NCBI GenBank assembly: GCA_052244495.1
Contig: JBQPXH010000013.1
Length of the DNA: 64,000 nucleotides
DNA from: Cereibacter_A sp052244495
GTDB taxonomy: Bacteria; Pseudomonadota; Alphaproteobacteria; Rhodobacterales; Rhodobacteraceae
Direction: 5' to 3' (one strand)
In this document: positions 6,778 to 13,811 of the stretch, piece after piece
Layout: the number at the start of each line of letters is the position of its first letter
Numbering within the stretch: position 1 is the stretch's first letter
Notes under the pieces: model-generated
The model's input: the letters and a program-made list of their open reading frames with translations, nothing else
What the model was told of the DNA's origin: nothing
The model's database searches: none
Made by a program: the position numbers and the translations under genes

Positions 6778-7875
6778 TCAGACCAAACACCCATGGCGGC
6801 CAGCGCGCCGCACATCCGCCACATGCAGTGGGGGCGGTACGAACGCCACGCCGCCCAGCACCTTGGTCCGCAGGTTGTAGGTGTCCGCGTGGCGGGCATG
6901 GCCGATCCACGACATGATGACCGGATCGATGTCGTCCCAGGTGATCTCGCCTCGGTGATACTGGGAGGCCATCCGGCGCATCTTCCGCTTCATGCGGTGG
7001 ATGCAGTCCTTCCGCAGGGCGCGGTGCGTCGGCCAGATCCGGTAGCCCAGGAAGTCCAGCGCGCGGCCGGGATCTCCGATCGGGAAGACCTGCGTCTTGG
7101 CGTTGGTGCGCAGGCCCAGCTCTGCCCACAGGAAATCCTCGCAGGCCCGGCGGACTTCGTGCAGGTGCGCCTTGTCGTGGTGGATCACGGCGAAGTCGTC
7201 CATGTAGCGGACGTAGCGGCGCTCCCGCAGGGTGTGCTTCACGAAGTGGTCGAGCTCGTGCAAGTAGATGTTGGCGAACATCTGGCTCGTGAGATTGCCG
7301 ATCGGGATGCCGCGCGGGGTCAGGGCGCCCGGCTCGGCCGAGCTTTCGAGGATGCTGTCGATGAGCCAGAGCGTGTCCGGGCAGGCGATCCGCCGGCGGA
7401 TGATGCGCCGCAAGGCGTCGTGGCAGACGGACGGGAAGTATTTCGAGATGTCGGCCTTGAGCGCGAAGACCTGCCCATGCTCGCGCAGCACCTCGCGCAT
7501 GTAGCGCTGGACCGTGTCCGCGCCCTTGTGGGCGCCCTTGCCGACGCGGCAGGCGAAGCTCTGGTCGATGAAGCGGGCTTCGAAGATCGGTTCGATCACG
7601 CTCACCAGCGCGTGCTGCACCACGCGGTCCTTCAGTGGGAGAGAGGCGATCTCGCGCTTCTTCGGCTCGTAGACGAAGAAGCGGTGGTAGGGGCCGGTGC
7701 GATAGGTCTTCTGGATCAGGCTCTCCTGGATCGCGAAGAGGTTCGGCTCGAGGTCGGTCTCGAAAGCGATCACGGCGCGCTGCCGGTGGCGGCCCTTCGA
7801 GGTGCGCGCCCAGGCCTCGACCAGTGTCTCGAACGCGATGATGCGCGGCCAGAGGCCGTTGTAGGTCTTCGCCAT
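6778..7875 (-). CDS. DGR-type reverse transcriptase
   Basis: A 365-residue RNA-directed DNA polymerase that copies the template-repeat RNA during mutagenic retrohoming. It begins MAKTYNGLWPRIIAFETL, as DGR reverse transcriptases do. Palm motifs are visible: LPLKDRVVQHAL, FALKADISKYFPS (first catalytic Asp), IPIGNLTSQMFANIYL (the GxxxSQ motif characteristic of DGR enzymes) and RYMDDFAVIHHD with the YMDD active site. No maturase or protease domain is present, in line with the compact DGR class rather than group II introns or retrons. It is downstream of Avd and the template repeat on the same strand. Confidence 0.95.
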   Translation of the reverse strand: MAKTYNGLWPRIIAFETLVEAWARTSKGRHRQRAVIAFETDLEPNLFAIQESLIQKTYRTGPYHRFFVYEPKKREIASLPLKDRVVQHALVSVIEPIFEARFIDQSFACRVGKGAHKGADTVQRYMREVLREHGQVFALKADISKYFPSVCHDALRRIIRRRIACPDTLWLIDSILESSAEPGALTPRGIPIGNLTSQMFANIYLHELDHFVKHTLRERRYVRYMDDFAVIHHDKAHLHEVRRACEDFLWAELGLRTNAKTQVFPIGDPGRALDFLGYRIWPTHRALRKDCIHRMKRKMRRMASQYHRGEITWDDIDPVIMSWIGHARHADTYNLRTKVLGGVAFVPPPLHVADVRRAGRHGCLV

Positions 7876-8047
7876 CAGAGCGCCATCCAGTGTGAATGAG
7901 AGGGTCGGCCGGGACGAGGGGTCGCCGCGGGGCTACTGCGACGCCCCGGCCTGTTCAGGTTTTTCGGCACTTGGCCGAGGACTGCGGGTCCTTTCGAGGG
8001 TGTGCTGCACCGTGGCCCGTAAGCCCCGGCTATCTGACTGTCCCCGG

Positions 8048-8166
8048 AAGCGGGGCGAAACCCGATGTTCGTGTTCGCGTTCGACCGCGTGTTGTTCGCG
8101 TTCAGCGCCCACACACCCGCCGAGGCACCGTTGTTCCAGTTGCCTCCGCGGATCGGCATCCGCTCA
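8048..8166 (-). repeat. DGR template repeat (TR)
   Basis: On the transcribed minus strand this 119-nt segment starts at the Avd stop codon and ends 172 nt before the RT start. It aligns without gaps to 8593-8711, the 3' end of the variable protein gene, with 107 identities. All 12 differences are at adenines of this copy (25 adenines in total), and none of the 94 other positions differ. The minus-strand 3' end (8048-8065) contains no adenine. It is read as a template RNA rather than as protein. Confidence 0.95.
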
Positions 8167-8514
8167 TGCATCACCCGCACCCCTGCTCAGCGACTTGAAC
8201 CAGCCGCCGATCATTCGCCCGATCTCGTCGATATGACGCGACCAGGTCTCATACTTCTTCAGGTCGATATACTGGAGCGCGAAGGCGGTCCTGACCTGCG
8301 ACCGGAGGAGGTCCAGCTCGGCATCCAGATCCTGCATCGTGGTCTTCTTGTGGTAGCGCTTGTTGCAGACCACGATCAGCCGCAACACGCCCCACATCGA
8401 GCCCCGGATTTCGGCGGCCAGCACATGCCGCTCGAACTTCGGGAACTGGCGGAGTGCGACGTAGCCGTAGGCAATCATCTCTTCGCACTTCCGCCGGATC
8501 TTCAGGTCTTCCAC
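8164..8514 (-). CDS. avd: Avd-like DGR accessory protein
   Basis: A 116-residue basic helical protein starting at GTG (VEDLKIRRKCEEMIAYGYVAL), with helical stretches around KFERHVLAAEIRGSMW, LRLIVVCNKRYHKKTT, LDAELDLLRSQVRTAF and YIDLKKYETWSRHIDEIGRM. Size, helix pattern and position between variable gene and template repeat match Avd, the pentameric four-helix-bundle partner that binds RT and template RNA in Bordetella phage BPP-1. Its stop codon is the first base triplet of the template repeat. Confidence 0.88.
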   Translation of the reverse strand: MEDLKIRRKCEEMIAYGYVALRQFPKFERHVLAAEIRGSMWGVLRLIVVCNKRYHKKTTMQDLDAELDLLRSQVRTAFALQYIDLKKYETWSRHIDEIGRMIGGWFKSLSRGAGDA

Positions 8515-8536
8515 GCCCTCGGCCTCTTCGGTTGTC

Positions 8537-8560
8537 AGGCCCGCGCTCTCGCGCGGACCT
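8537..8560 (-). promoter_or_regulatory. DGR target-site hairpin with GAGA loop
   Basis: A GC-rich inverted repeat lies 21-44 nt after the variable gene's stop. The core stem CCGCGC/GCGCGG encloses a 4-nt loop and extends by AGG/CCT across one mismatch. On the coding (minus) strand the loop is GAGA, fitting the GRNA tetraloop form described for hairpins/cruciforms that stimulate retrohoming downstream of variable repeats. Identification is by position and shape. Confidence 0.7.
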
Positions 8561-8581
8561 CAGATATCAGGTCGGCAGATT

Positions 8582-9664
8582 TCAGATGACGAAAGCGGGG
8601 CGAAACCCGACGCCCGGGTTCGCGTTCGACCGCGCGGAGTTCGCGTGCAGCGCCCACACACCCGCCGAGGCACCGTCGCCCCAGCTGCCTCCGCGGATCG
8701 GCATCCGCTCACCGAGGTTGCGCATGTAGAGGCGCGAGCCATCCATACCTGTCGTCGCCACCGGCATCAGGGCGAGCGCCTTGAGGATTGGCGGGATGGT
8801 GACGCCAGCGGCAGCGGTGATGGCCGAGAACGTCTGGCTGGCCGAGCTGGACCCGTCCGATTGAGACGTGATCGCCGTGGCCAGTTGCGGTGATCCGGTG
8901 CCGCCCACCCCTGTCGCGTCGAACTTCAACGTGTTCGCGGTGCCTGGCGCGACGAGGCTGCCGTTCTGCAGGATCGCGCGCCATGCTGTCGAGGTGGGTG
9001 ACAAGTCGGCCCCCGTGGCTGCCGCGTCATTGTTCGCGAGGATCTGGATTTCTCCATCCACCAGCCGCAGGCCCGCCGACCATTCCCAGACGTTGCCGCA
9101 AAGATCGGCGATGCCGCTGGCGCTGTTGTCATGGTTCCACCCGACAGGCCCCTTGCCGGTGCGGGTGCGGCCGGTGCCGGACGAGACCCCCGGCAGGTTG
9201 CCATCAGGGCGCGACGCGGATTCCCATCCATTGGCGTGGCTCTTGCCCCATGTCGTGTTGCCTCGCGGCAGGAAGCCGTTCTTCGAGCACCAGAGCGCAA
9301 TAGCAGCCCATTCGGCATTGGTCATCAGGTGCCATCCCGGCCCCTTGGCCGAGCAGCGCGCGACGGCCGTATCGAAGTTGATGCCCGCCGCGGGATCGTA
9401 GCCCGGCAGGGACATGGCGCGGCTGTCGTGGATCGAGGCCAGATAGCGGGCGACGAAGATTTCCGACGTCTCGACGCCGCCCACCACGAACGCGGGATGG
9501 ACGCCGGTCCCGAGGCTGGCGTCGATGTCCTGCACCTGGAACTTCGGGATGACGTGCATGACGGACGGAAAGCCCTTGTCGTCATAGAGCACGGTATTGC
9601 GCCCGCCCGTGGCGGCCTCGACCGACTGGCGCAGCACATCCGGCACGGAAATGGTGAACGGCAT
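8582..9664 (-). CDS. DGR variable protein, FGE-fold (C-type lectin-like) tail protein
   Basis: A 360-residue protein from the ATG at 9664, preceded by GAGGAGGTCTGAC, an excellent ribosome-binding site. The N-terminal 90 residues (PFTISVPDVLRQSVEAATGG) are unassigned. From about residue 100 it has the formylglycine-generating-enzyme/sulfatase-modifying-factor fold: GWHLMTNAEWAAIALW, GIADLCGNVWEW, and a C-terminal RGGSW...GFRPA block. The last 40 residues are encoded by the variable repeat. It lies among tail fibre genes, so it is probably the receptor-binding tip whose surface is diversified. FGE enzymatic activity is not expected in DGR targets. Confidence 0.92.
   Translation of the reverse strand: MPFTISVPDVLRQSVEAATGGRNTVLYDDKGFPSVMHVIPKFQVQDIDASLGTGVHPAFVVGGVETSEIFVARYLASIHDSRAMSLPGYDPAAGINFDTAVARCSAKGPGWHLMTNAEWAAIALWCSKNGFLPRGNTTWGKSHANGWESASRPDGNLPGVSSGTGRTRTGKGPVGWNHDNSASGIADLCGNVWEWSAGLRLVDGEIQILANNDAAATGADLSPTSTAWRAILQNGSLVAPGTANTLKFDATGVGGTGSPQLATAITSQSDGSSSASQTFSAITAAAGVTIPPILKALALMPVATTGMDGSRLYMRNLGERMPIRGGSWGDGASAGVWALHANSARSNANPGVGFRPAFVI
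8593..8711 (-). repeat. DGR variable repeat (VR)
   Basis: This is the 3' end of the variable protein gene, paired with the template at 8048-8166 (offset 545). Relative to the TR-encoded peptide it carries nine residue changes: N to S, N to G, N to D, N to H, N to S, T to A, T to P, N to G and I to V. The 18-nt coding-strand 3' end (8593-8610) is identical and is the probable initiation-of-mutagenic-homology region. Confidence 0.95.
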
Positions 9665-9665
9665 G

Positions 9666-9998
9666 TCAGACCTCCTCGGCCCAGATTTCGAGATGGGTGG
9701 CCGCGACATTCAACGGGTCCGGCGTGGGGACGAGCACCGACCCTTCCTCGCCGCCCTCGATGTCGTCAGCGATCGCCTCGCTGTAGGTCAGCGGCGGGAT
9801 GGTGATGACGGCCAGATATTGGCACCCGTTGCCCAGTTCGCGCGTCACGGATCCGGCCGGGCAGCGGTAGAGGGAGATCGAGACCTGCACATCCCGAGCC
9901 TCGGCCTCCAGATCTACCTCGTGACCGGCCACCGTGAGTAGCGCACCCGTCAGCGTCCACGCCGGCAGGTCGCCGGATGTCATTTGCGTTACATGCAT
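9666..9998 (-). CDS. Hypothetical phage protein beside the DGR target
   Basis: A 110-residue protein (or 104 if started at the Met at residue 7) of mostly beta-strand character, such as TLTGALLTVAGHEVDLEAE and YLAVITIPPLTYSEA. It ends one base before the variable protein start, so the two are coupled. No family is recognised. Position suggests a small structural partner or chaperone of the variable tail protein. Confidence 0.55.
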   Translation of the reverse strand: MHVTQMTSGDLPAWTLTGALLTVAGHEVDLEAEARDVQVSISLYRCPAGSVTRELGNGCQYLAVITIPPLTYSEAIADDIEGGEEGSVLVPTPDPLNVAATHLEIWAEEV

Positions 9999-10003
9999 GA
10001 TGG

Positions 10004-10651
10004 TCAGATCCTCGTCGTGGTCCAGCGCACCTGGACGTTGTTGGCAGCCCCGGTGAAGCGGAGCTTGAAGCCGTTGGCGGCGCGGTCGTAGGCTACTACC
10101 TGACCCACCCGGCCGAGATCATCGGCCGAGATCAGGTCCACCTGCACGCCATAGGCCGCGTCTGGCAGCGCCGGGCTCAGCGCGATGCTGACGCTCGGAT
10201 CGGCAGTGTGCAGCCAGCCATCAGAGGCGGATGCGCGGGTGATGGTGGCGGTGCCGGATCGGTGCTCGCCCACCACCTGGTTGGCCGATAGCGCAGCAGC
10301 TGCCGCCGAAGCTGCGGCCTCGGCGGCTTTCGTGGCGGCGGTTCCTGCCGCGGTGGACGCCGTGCTCGCAGACCCAGCCGCAGCGGATGCGGAGCCAGCT
10401 GCCTCTGCGGCTTTCGTCGCGGCGGTCCCTGCCGAGGTGGATGCAGCGCCCTCAGAGCCCGCCGCGGCCAATGCTGAGGCAGCGGCGCCGGAGGCGGCGG
10501 TAGACGCTGTGCCGGCGGATGTGGCGGCCTCCGATGCAGATCCTGCGGCGGCGGCGGCTGCCGCATCGAGCACGGCTTTCTTGACGTTCACGGCTTCCGT
10601 CAGCGTGTTGACGGCAACCGTGAGGCCGGCAACTTCGGTTTCAACGGTCAT
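10004..10651 (-). CDS. Alanine-rich tail fibre protein
   Basis: A 215-residue protein: a short N-terminal helix (EVAGLTVAVNTLTEAVN), then about 110 residues of Ala/Ser/Gly/Thr repeats with periodic Glu and Lys, then a compact C-terminal beta domain (ATITRASASDGWLHTADPS and a final GAANNVQVRWTTTRI). Long Ala-rich repeats between head and tip domains are typical of trimeric fibre shafts. It likely forms part of the adsorption apparatus with its neighbours. Confidence 0.65.
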   Translation of the reverse strand: MTVETEVAGLTVAVNTLTEAVNVKKAVLDAAAAAAAGSASEAATSAGTASTAASGAAASALAAAGSEGAASTSAGTAATKAAEAAGSASAAAGSASTASTAAGTAATKAAEAAASAAAAALSANQVVGEHRSGTATITRASASDGWLHTADPSVSIALSPALPDAAYGVQVDLISADDLGRVGQVVAYDRAANGFKLRFTGAANNVQVRWTTTRI

Positions 10652-10662
10652 GTTTTCAGTCC

Positions 10663-11466
10663 TTACGAGAAGGCGTGCGCTTCGATGTAGCGAGCCTGGG
10701 AGTCCGCGAAGACCGCGGCCATCTGGATCAATGGCATCGAGATGCCGTCTCGGGCCTCCTGCGCCACGGCGGCAGAGGTGGCGGCAGCCTCTTCGGAGGC
10801 GGCCGCAGCGGAGGCAGAGGCGGCCGCCCGCCCTGCGCTGACGGATGCGGCGTCAGCTGACGTGGCCGCCTGTCCGGAGGATGCGGCGGAGGCTGAGGCC
10901 GATGCCGCGGCGGCGCCTGCGGCATCCTCCGCGGCGCCTTGGCTAACCAGCGCAGCGGCGGCGCGGGCCGCGGCCCTATCAGCCGCTGCGGTCGCGTCCT
11001 GCGCCTGGTCCACGGCGGCAGAGGCAGCCACTTGCGCAGCCGCTTGCGCTACCTCGGTGGCCCCCCGGTCGATGGCCACAGCCGTCCTGTCGGCATCAGC
11101 CTCCGCCGCCGCCTCGTTGGCGCGGTCCCTGGCCGACTGTGCGTCCAGCACCGCCTGCTGTGCCGCATCGAGCGTCGGCGGCGGGGGCAGGTCGATCAGC
11201 TGCGCCAGATAGGCGATCTCGGCCTCGGGCACGGTGATGACGGCCTCGACGGCCGAGAACCCGTAGCGGACCCGGTAGCGGCCCGGCACGAGCGGCACCA
11301 CGAACGTCCCGTCCGCGGCGGCATCGACCTGCACCAGACCGGCGGGGATCATCGTTCCGTCGGCGCGGCGCCAGCCCTGCGGGTCGCCGTAGAACACCAG
11401 CTTGGCGCCGGCAATGGGAATCAGCCTCAGGTCCGCAATGGACCCGTGGACTGCACATGTGGACAT
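10663..11466 (-). CDS. Tail fibre protein with Ala-rich shaft
   Basis: A 267-residue protein from the ATG at 11466, with GGAG seven bases upstream. Residues 1-95 form a beta-rich domain (LRLIPIAGAKLVFYGDPQGW, FVVPLVPGRYRVRYGFSAVEAVITVP) resembling carboxypeptidase-regulatory/tail-fibre N-terminal domains. About 150 residues of Ala-rich repeats and a short C-terminal tip (MPLIQMAAVFADSQARYIEAHAFS) follow. It is adjacent to the other Ala-rich fibre gene, so they probably form one fibre or sequential segments. Confidence 0.65.
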   Translation of the reverse strand: MSTCAVHGSIADLRLIPIAGAKLVFYGDPQGWRRADGTMIPAGLVQVDAAADGTFVVPLVPGRYRVRYGFSAVEAVITVPEAEIAYLAQLIDLPPPPTLDAAQQAVLDAQSARDRANEAAAEADADRTAVAIDRGATEVAQAAAQVAASAAVDQAQDATAAADRAAARAAAALVSQGAAEDAAGAAAASASASAASSGQAATSADAASVSAGRAAASASAAAASEEAAATSAAVAQEARDGISMPLIQMAAVFADSQARYIEAHAFS

Positions 11467-11570
11467 GTCGGAACTCCATGGGCGCGGCGCGCCAGTGCTT
11501 CGATGCAGGCCGCCCACAGCACGAGGGCGGCCCATTGGTCAGCGTTGGTCACGACTTGGCCCGCCCCCAT
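11427..11570 (-). CDS. Possible 47-residue phage peptide
   Basis: A short frame, MGAGQVVTNADQWAALVLWA and onward, starts inside the preceding short frame and overlaps the start of the fibre gene by 40 nt. It has one hydrophobic stretch (WAALVLWAACIEALA). It fills part of an otherwise empty gap in a tightly packed operon, but it could be chance. Confidence 0.25.
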   Translation of the reverse strand: MGAGQVVTNADQWAALVLWAACIEALARRAHGVPTCPHVQSTGPLRT

Positions 11571-11647
11571 CTGCGAGGGCGGGGGCGAAGCCGGACGGCT
11601 GCGGCGTCCAGCGGGAGTGCCAGGCGCCAGTTGACGATCGGCAGCAT
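11549..11647 (-). CDS. Possible 32-residue phage peptide
   Basis: A short basic frame, MLPIVNWRLALPLDAAAVRL and onward, has its ATG overlapping the stop of the holin-like gene (TGATG). Start-stop overlap is the operon rule here, which gives modest support. No family is recognised. Confidence 0.3.
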   Translation of the reverse strand: MLPIVNWRLALPLDAAAVRLRPRPRRWGRAKS

Positions 11648-12045
11648 CAGCGGCCGCCCGCCTCCGTCAGCTTCGAGCGGATCAGGGCCTCGAGCGTCTC
11701 GGCCGAGGGGGCCAGACGCCGCAGGGCATCAGGCACGGAGGCGCGGATGTAGCTCGAGACGAACTCGGTCGCTACCTCGCGGGTCAGCCCGCGGGCCACG
11801 GCGGTGCGGGCGGCGGTCATGATGGCCGAGTGCAGCGCCTCGCGGTGCTTGGCCTCGATCTGGATCCCGGTCCACTGCTGCACCCTGACGGCGGCGAGGC
11901 CGATCAGCGAGGTCAGGACGACACCCAGCATGTCGAGGAGGCTCGGGGTCAGGGCGGCGATGATGTCGCTGCCAGTGGATGCGGCGGCCGGCAGGCCGAT
12001 CACCGCCATGGTAATGGCCGCGAGGGTCGTAATGATCATCTTCAT
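11647..12045 (-). CDS. Holin-like membrane protein (LLH-type)
   Basis: A 132-residue protein with an N-terminal hydrophobic segment (IITTLAAITMAVIGLPAAA) that may be a signal or transmembrane helix. A second segment (DMLGVVLTSLIGLAAV) is followed by VQQWTGIQIEAKHREALHSA, a pattern shared with LLH-family phage holins, and a helical C-terminus. It follows the endolysin by 12 bp. Its role as holin or other lysis regulator is by resemblance and position. Confidence 0.6.
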   Translation of the reverse strand: MKMIITTLAAITMAVIGLPAAASTGSDIIAALTPSLLDMLGVVLTSLIGLAAVRVQQWTGIQIEAKHREALHSAIMTAARTAVARGLTREVATEFVSSYIRASVPDALRRLAPSAETLEALIRSKLTEAGGR

Positions 12046-12057
12046 GTGCTCTCTCCT

Positions 12058-12858
12058 TCAGAGGCGGGCGAACTGGAAGTGCATCCAGTCCTTGTTGCAG
12101 GCGCGGCCGAGGCTGGTGGCCCCGGCGGCTTCGACGATGTTCCAGAAGGGTGCGTAGGCGGCGGCCGCGAAGGCGGCGCGGTCGCGGCCCCAGCGCAGCT
12201 GGTTGCGCTCGGGATCGAGATCGACGGCGATGCCCCAGGCGTGCATGGAAAGCGACGAGCCGCCGCGCATCTTCCGGTAGTTGTAGCAGCCGCCGAAGAC
12301 GTTGAGCTTCAGCCGCTCGAACTCGGTCACGCCGTAGTGCGCGACGGCCTGCCGGAAGATCCGGGTGAGCGGATCGGCCACGAGCTTGTGGCAGCGGAAG
12401 CTCGAGACGGCCTGACCGAGGTCCCAGGCGATCCGGAACGGGACGGGCAGGGTGACGACGCCGGCCGTGCAGTCCGGCCCGCCGGCCGCGCCGTAGAAGG
12501 TCGCCACCGTGTCCTGGCGCGGATAGGCGCCCTGCGTGTCGGAGACGGCGTGAGCGGGCTGCAGGATCCGCTCGACGGCGGCCCGGATGGCGCCCGAGGC
12601 CCAGTCGGTCAGCGCCTCGAGTGTGTTGTGTCCGATCAGCCCGTCGATCCGCCCAGGCTCGTGCCCGAGGAGCAGCAGCACGGCCTGTCCGGCGGCGATC
12701 AGCTGCCGGGTCTTCGGCCAGGCCTTCCACGGCACGGCATCCTGCCGGCCGAGGATGACGGCCACCGCCGCCATTGTGAGGGGCCCAGCATCGCCGTCGA
12801 TGGCGCCCTTGTAGAGCCCGGCCGCCGACAGCAGCCGTTGAATGTCGCGCACGTCCAT
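12058..12858 (-). CDS. Endolysin: peptidoglycan-binding domain plus M15 peptidase
   Basis: A 266-residue lysis enzyme from the ATG at 12858. The N-terminal 100 residues hold two peptidoglycan-binding-like repeats (VRDIQRLLSAAGLYKGAIDG and GRIDGLIGHNTLEALTDW). The C-terminal half is an M15/VanY-like metallopeptidase: GGCYNYRKMRGGSSLSMHAW, then GIAVDLD, and a final DWMHFQF, supplying the His, Asp and His zinc ligands. It would cleave peptide cross-bridges in the host cell wall. No signal peptide is seen, so it depends on a holin. Confidence 0.88.
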   Translation of the reverse strand: MDVRDIQRLLSAAGLYKGAIDGDAGPLTMAAVAVILGRQDAVPWKAWPKTRQLIAAGQAVLLLLGHEPGRIDGLIGHNTLEALTDWASGAIRAAVERILQPAHAVSDTQGAYPRQDTVATFYGAAGGPDCTAGVVTLPVPFRIAWDLGQAVSSFRCHKLVADPLTRIFRQAVAHYGVTEFERLKLNVFGGCYNYRKMRGGSSLSMHAWGIAVDLDPERNQLRWGRDRAAFAAAAYAPFWNIVEAAGATSLGRACNKDWMHFQFARL

Positions 12859-12872
12859 GTGCGTTCTCCATG

Positions 12873-12897
12873 AAAAAGCCCCGCGCGACGGCGGGGC
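12873..12897 (-). terminator. Intrinsic terminator upstream of the endolysin
   Basis: On the minus strand GCCCCGC-CGTCGC-GCGGGGC is followed directly by TTTTT, a textbook intrinsic terminator. It lies between the holin and the endolysin inside the late operon, so lysis gene expression would require read-through or antitermination. Confidence 0.75.
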
Positions 12898-12910
12898 GCT
12901 TGTTAGACGG

Positions 12911-13138
12911 TCAGACCTGCGGCGGCCTGCTGCGCGGCCACACGGCCCGGACGATCTGCACGACCAGCCAGACCACGCCGAGGATCGGCATCCACATCGC
13001 CGCAATTTCGGATGCGCCTTTCAGCCCGGGCAGCCACGCAGTGATTGTCACGCCCGCCAGAGCCACGCCGCTGGTCGCATGCGTTGCCATCATTTCCACC
13101 TTGTCGGCCACCGGCCTATCCTTCCGTGATATGTCCAC
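12911..13138 (-). CDS. Two-TM phage holin with duplicated start
   Basis: A 75-residue membrane protein with two hydrophobic segments (SGVALAGVTITAWLPGL and MWMPILGVVWLVVQIVRAVW) and a short basic tail, the form of a small class II holin. Two GTG starts 27 nt apart, at 13138 and 13111, each follow an identical GGAAGGATAGGCC. They would give a long form (extra MDISRKDRP) and a 66-residue short form. The gene lies immediately before the endolysin. Confidence 0.72.
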   Translation of the reverse strand: MDISRKDRPVADKVEMMATHATSGVALAGVTITAWLPGLKGASEIAAMWMPILGVVWLVVQIVRAVWPRSRPPQV

Positions 13139-13155
13139 TGGCCTATCCTTCCGTG
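13113..13155 (-). repeat. Tandem duplication of holin RBS and start
   Basis: A 16-bp direct repeat, GGCCTATCCTTCCGTG on the plus strand, occurs at 13113-13128 and 13140-13155 (27-bp period). On the coding strand each copy gives GGAAGGATAGGCC followed by a GTG start codon in the same frame. Confidence 0.8.
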
Positions 13156-13232
13156 GCCGCGACGGTGAGGGCCGGGCGCGGACGCCCGTCCCGCTGTTAT
13201 GACCGGCGCCTGATCCCGCGCCGAAGGCGGCA

Positions 13233-13484
13233 TCAGTTGCCTTGGGGCGGCTCCGGCCATGCGATCACGGCAGGAAAGCCGGCCTGCTGCGGCACGTCCC
13301 GGAGCGCCTGCCGGTAGCCAGCCCATGCCTCTCGGTCCACGGGTGCGTCCGCGACCTGCGTCCAGTCGCAGCCCGCGAGGAGCTTGTCGCGACGGGCGCG
13401 CGCGGCCTCCTCTGCCGCTTGCCGTGCGGCAGCGGCCTTGCCCTCGGCAGTCACGAGGCGGGTCATGTCAATGGCGATGGTCAT
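13233..13484 (-). CDS. Phage tail assembly chaperone-like protein (fibre region)
   Basis: An 83-residue protein: an N-terminal helix rich in Ala/Arg, then RRDKLLAGCDWTQVADAPVD, YRQALRDVPQQAGFP and WPEPP. This DWTQ..DAP...W..YRQALRD..P..WP pattern marks the small proteins usually found downstream of tail fibre genes and annotated as tail fibre assembly or phage tail assembly chaperone. Its start overlaps the preceding gene's stop. Confidence 0.75.
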   Translation of the reverse strand: MTIAIDMTRLVTAEGKAAAARQAAEEAARARRDKLLAGCDWTQVADAPVDREAWAGYRQALRDVPQQAGFPAVIAWPEPPQGN

Positions 13485-13801
13485 CAGGCGGTCTCCTCGG
13501 CATTGGCACCCCAGGCCGGGACCGGGATCGGACCGTCGGCCTCGACCAGCACGGGCTCCGGGAACAGCGTGGCGGCCGGCGCATCCGGCCCGTGCGGCAG
13601 GAGCAGCGTCAGGTGCAGGACGCCGCCGATCCGCTCGATGTCGGAGGCGAGCCAGTCGCAGGCCACGGCATCGCGGGGCAGGGTCGCCCCTTCGGGGATG
13701 CCGGACAGGTCGAGGGCCTCCCCGTTGATGGTCAGGATGTCGCCCGAGCGGGTGAGGGTCAGCCGGTCATCCCGGCGCTGCGGGGTAACTGTGATGTGCA
13801 T
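13484..13801 (-). CDS. Hypothetical phage protein in the tail fibre operon
   Basis: A 105-residue protein from the ATG at 13801 (MHITVTPQRRDDRLTLTRSG), with a GAGGAG ribosome-binding site nearby. Compact beta content (DILTINGEALDLSGIPEG) and a Pro-rich acidic tail. It precedes the tail assembly chaperone-like gene and follows a fibre gene. Role unknown; a fibre-associated or chaperone partner is plausible. Confidence 0.6.
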   Translation of the reverse strand: MHITVTPQRRDDRLTLTRSGDILTINGEALDLSGIPEGATLPRDAVACDWLASDIERIGGVLHLTLLLPHGPDAPAATLFPEPVLVEADGPIPVPAWGANAEETA

Positions 13802-13811
13802 GTGGGTCTCC

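Noticed and set aside
6499..7899. 466-residue plus-strand open frame opposite the DGR reverse transcriptase
   Set aside because: Antisense of a gene with clear catalytic motifs; composition is that of a shadow frame.
7875..8180. Minus-strand open frame spanning the template repeat and encoding the unmutated version of the variable peptide
   Set aside because: It is open because the template keeps the reading frame of its target; beyond the repeat it becomes Pro/Ser/Arg-rich, and it overlaps avd. The segment is a template RNA.
10300..11200. Repetitive DNA considered as a tandem repeat array
   Set aside because: It is explained by Ala-rich fibre shaft coding sequence (GCN codons) in two adjacent genes.
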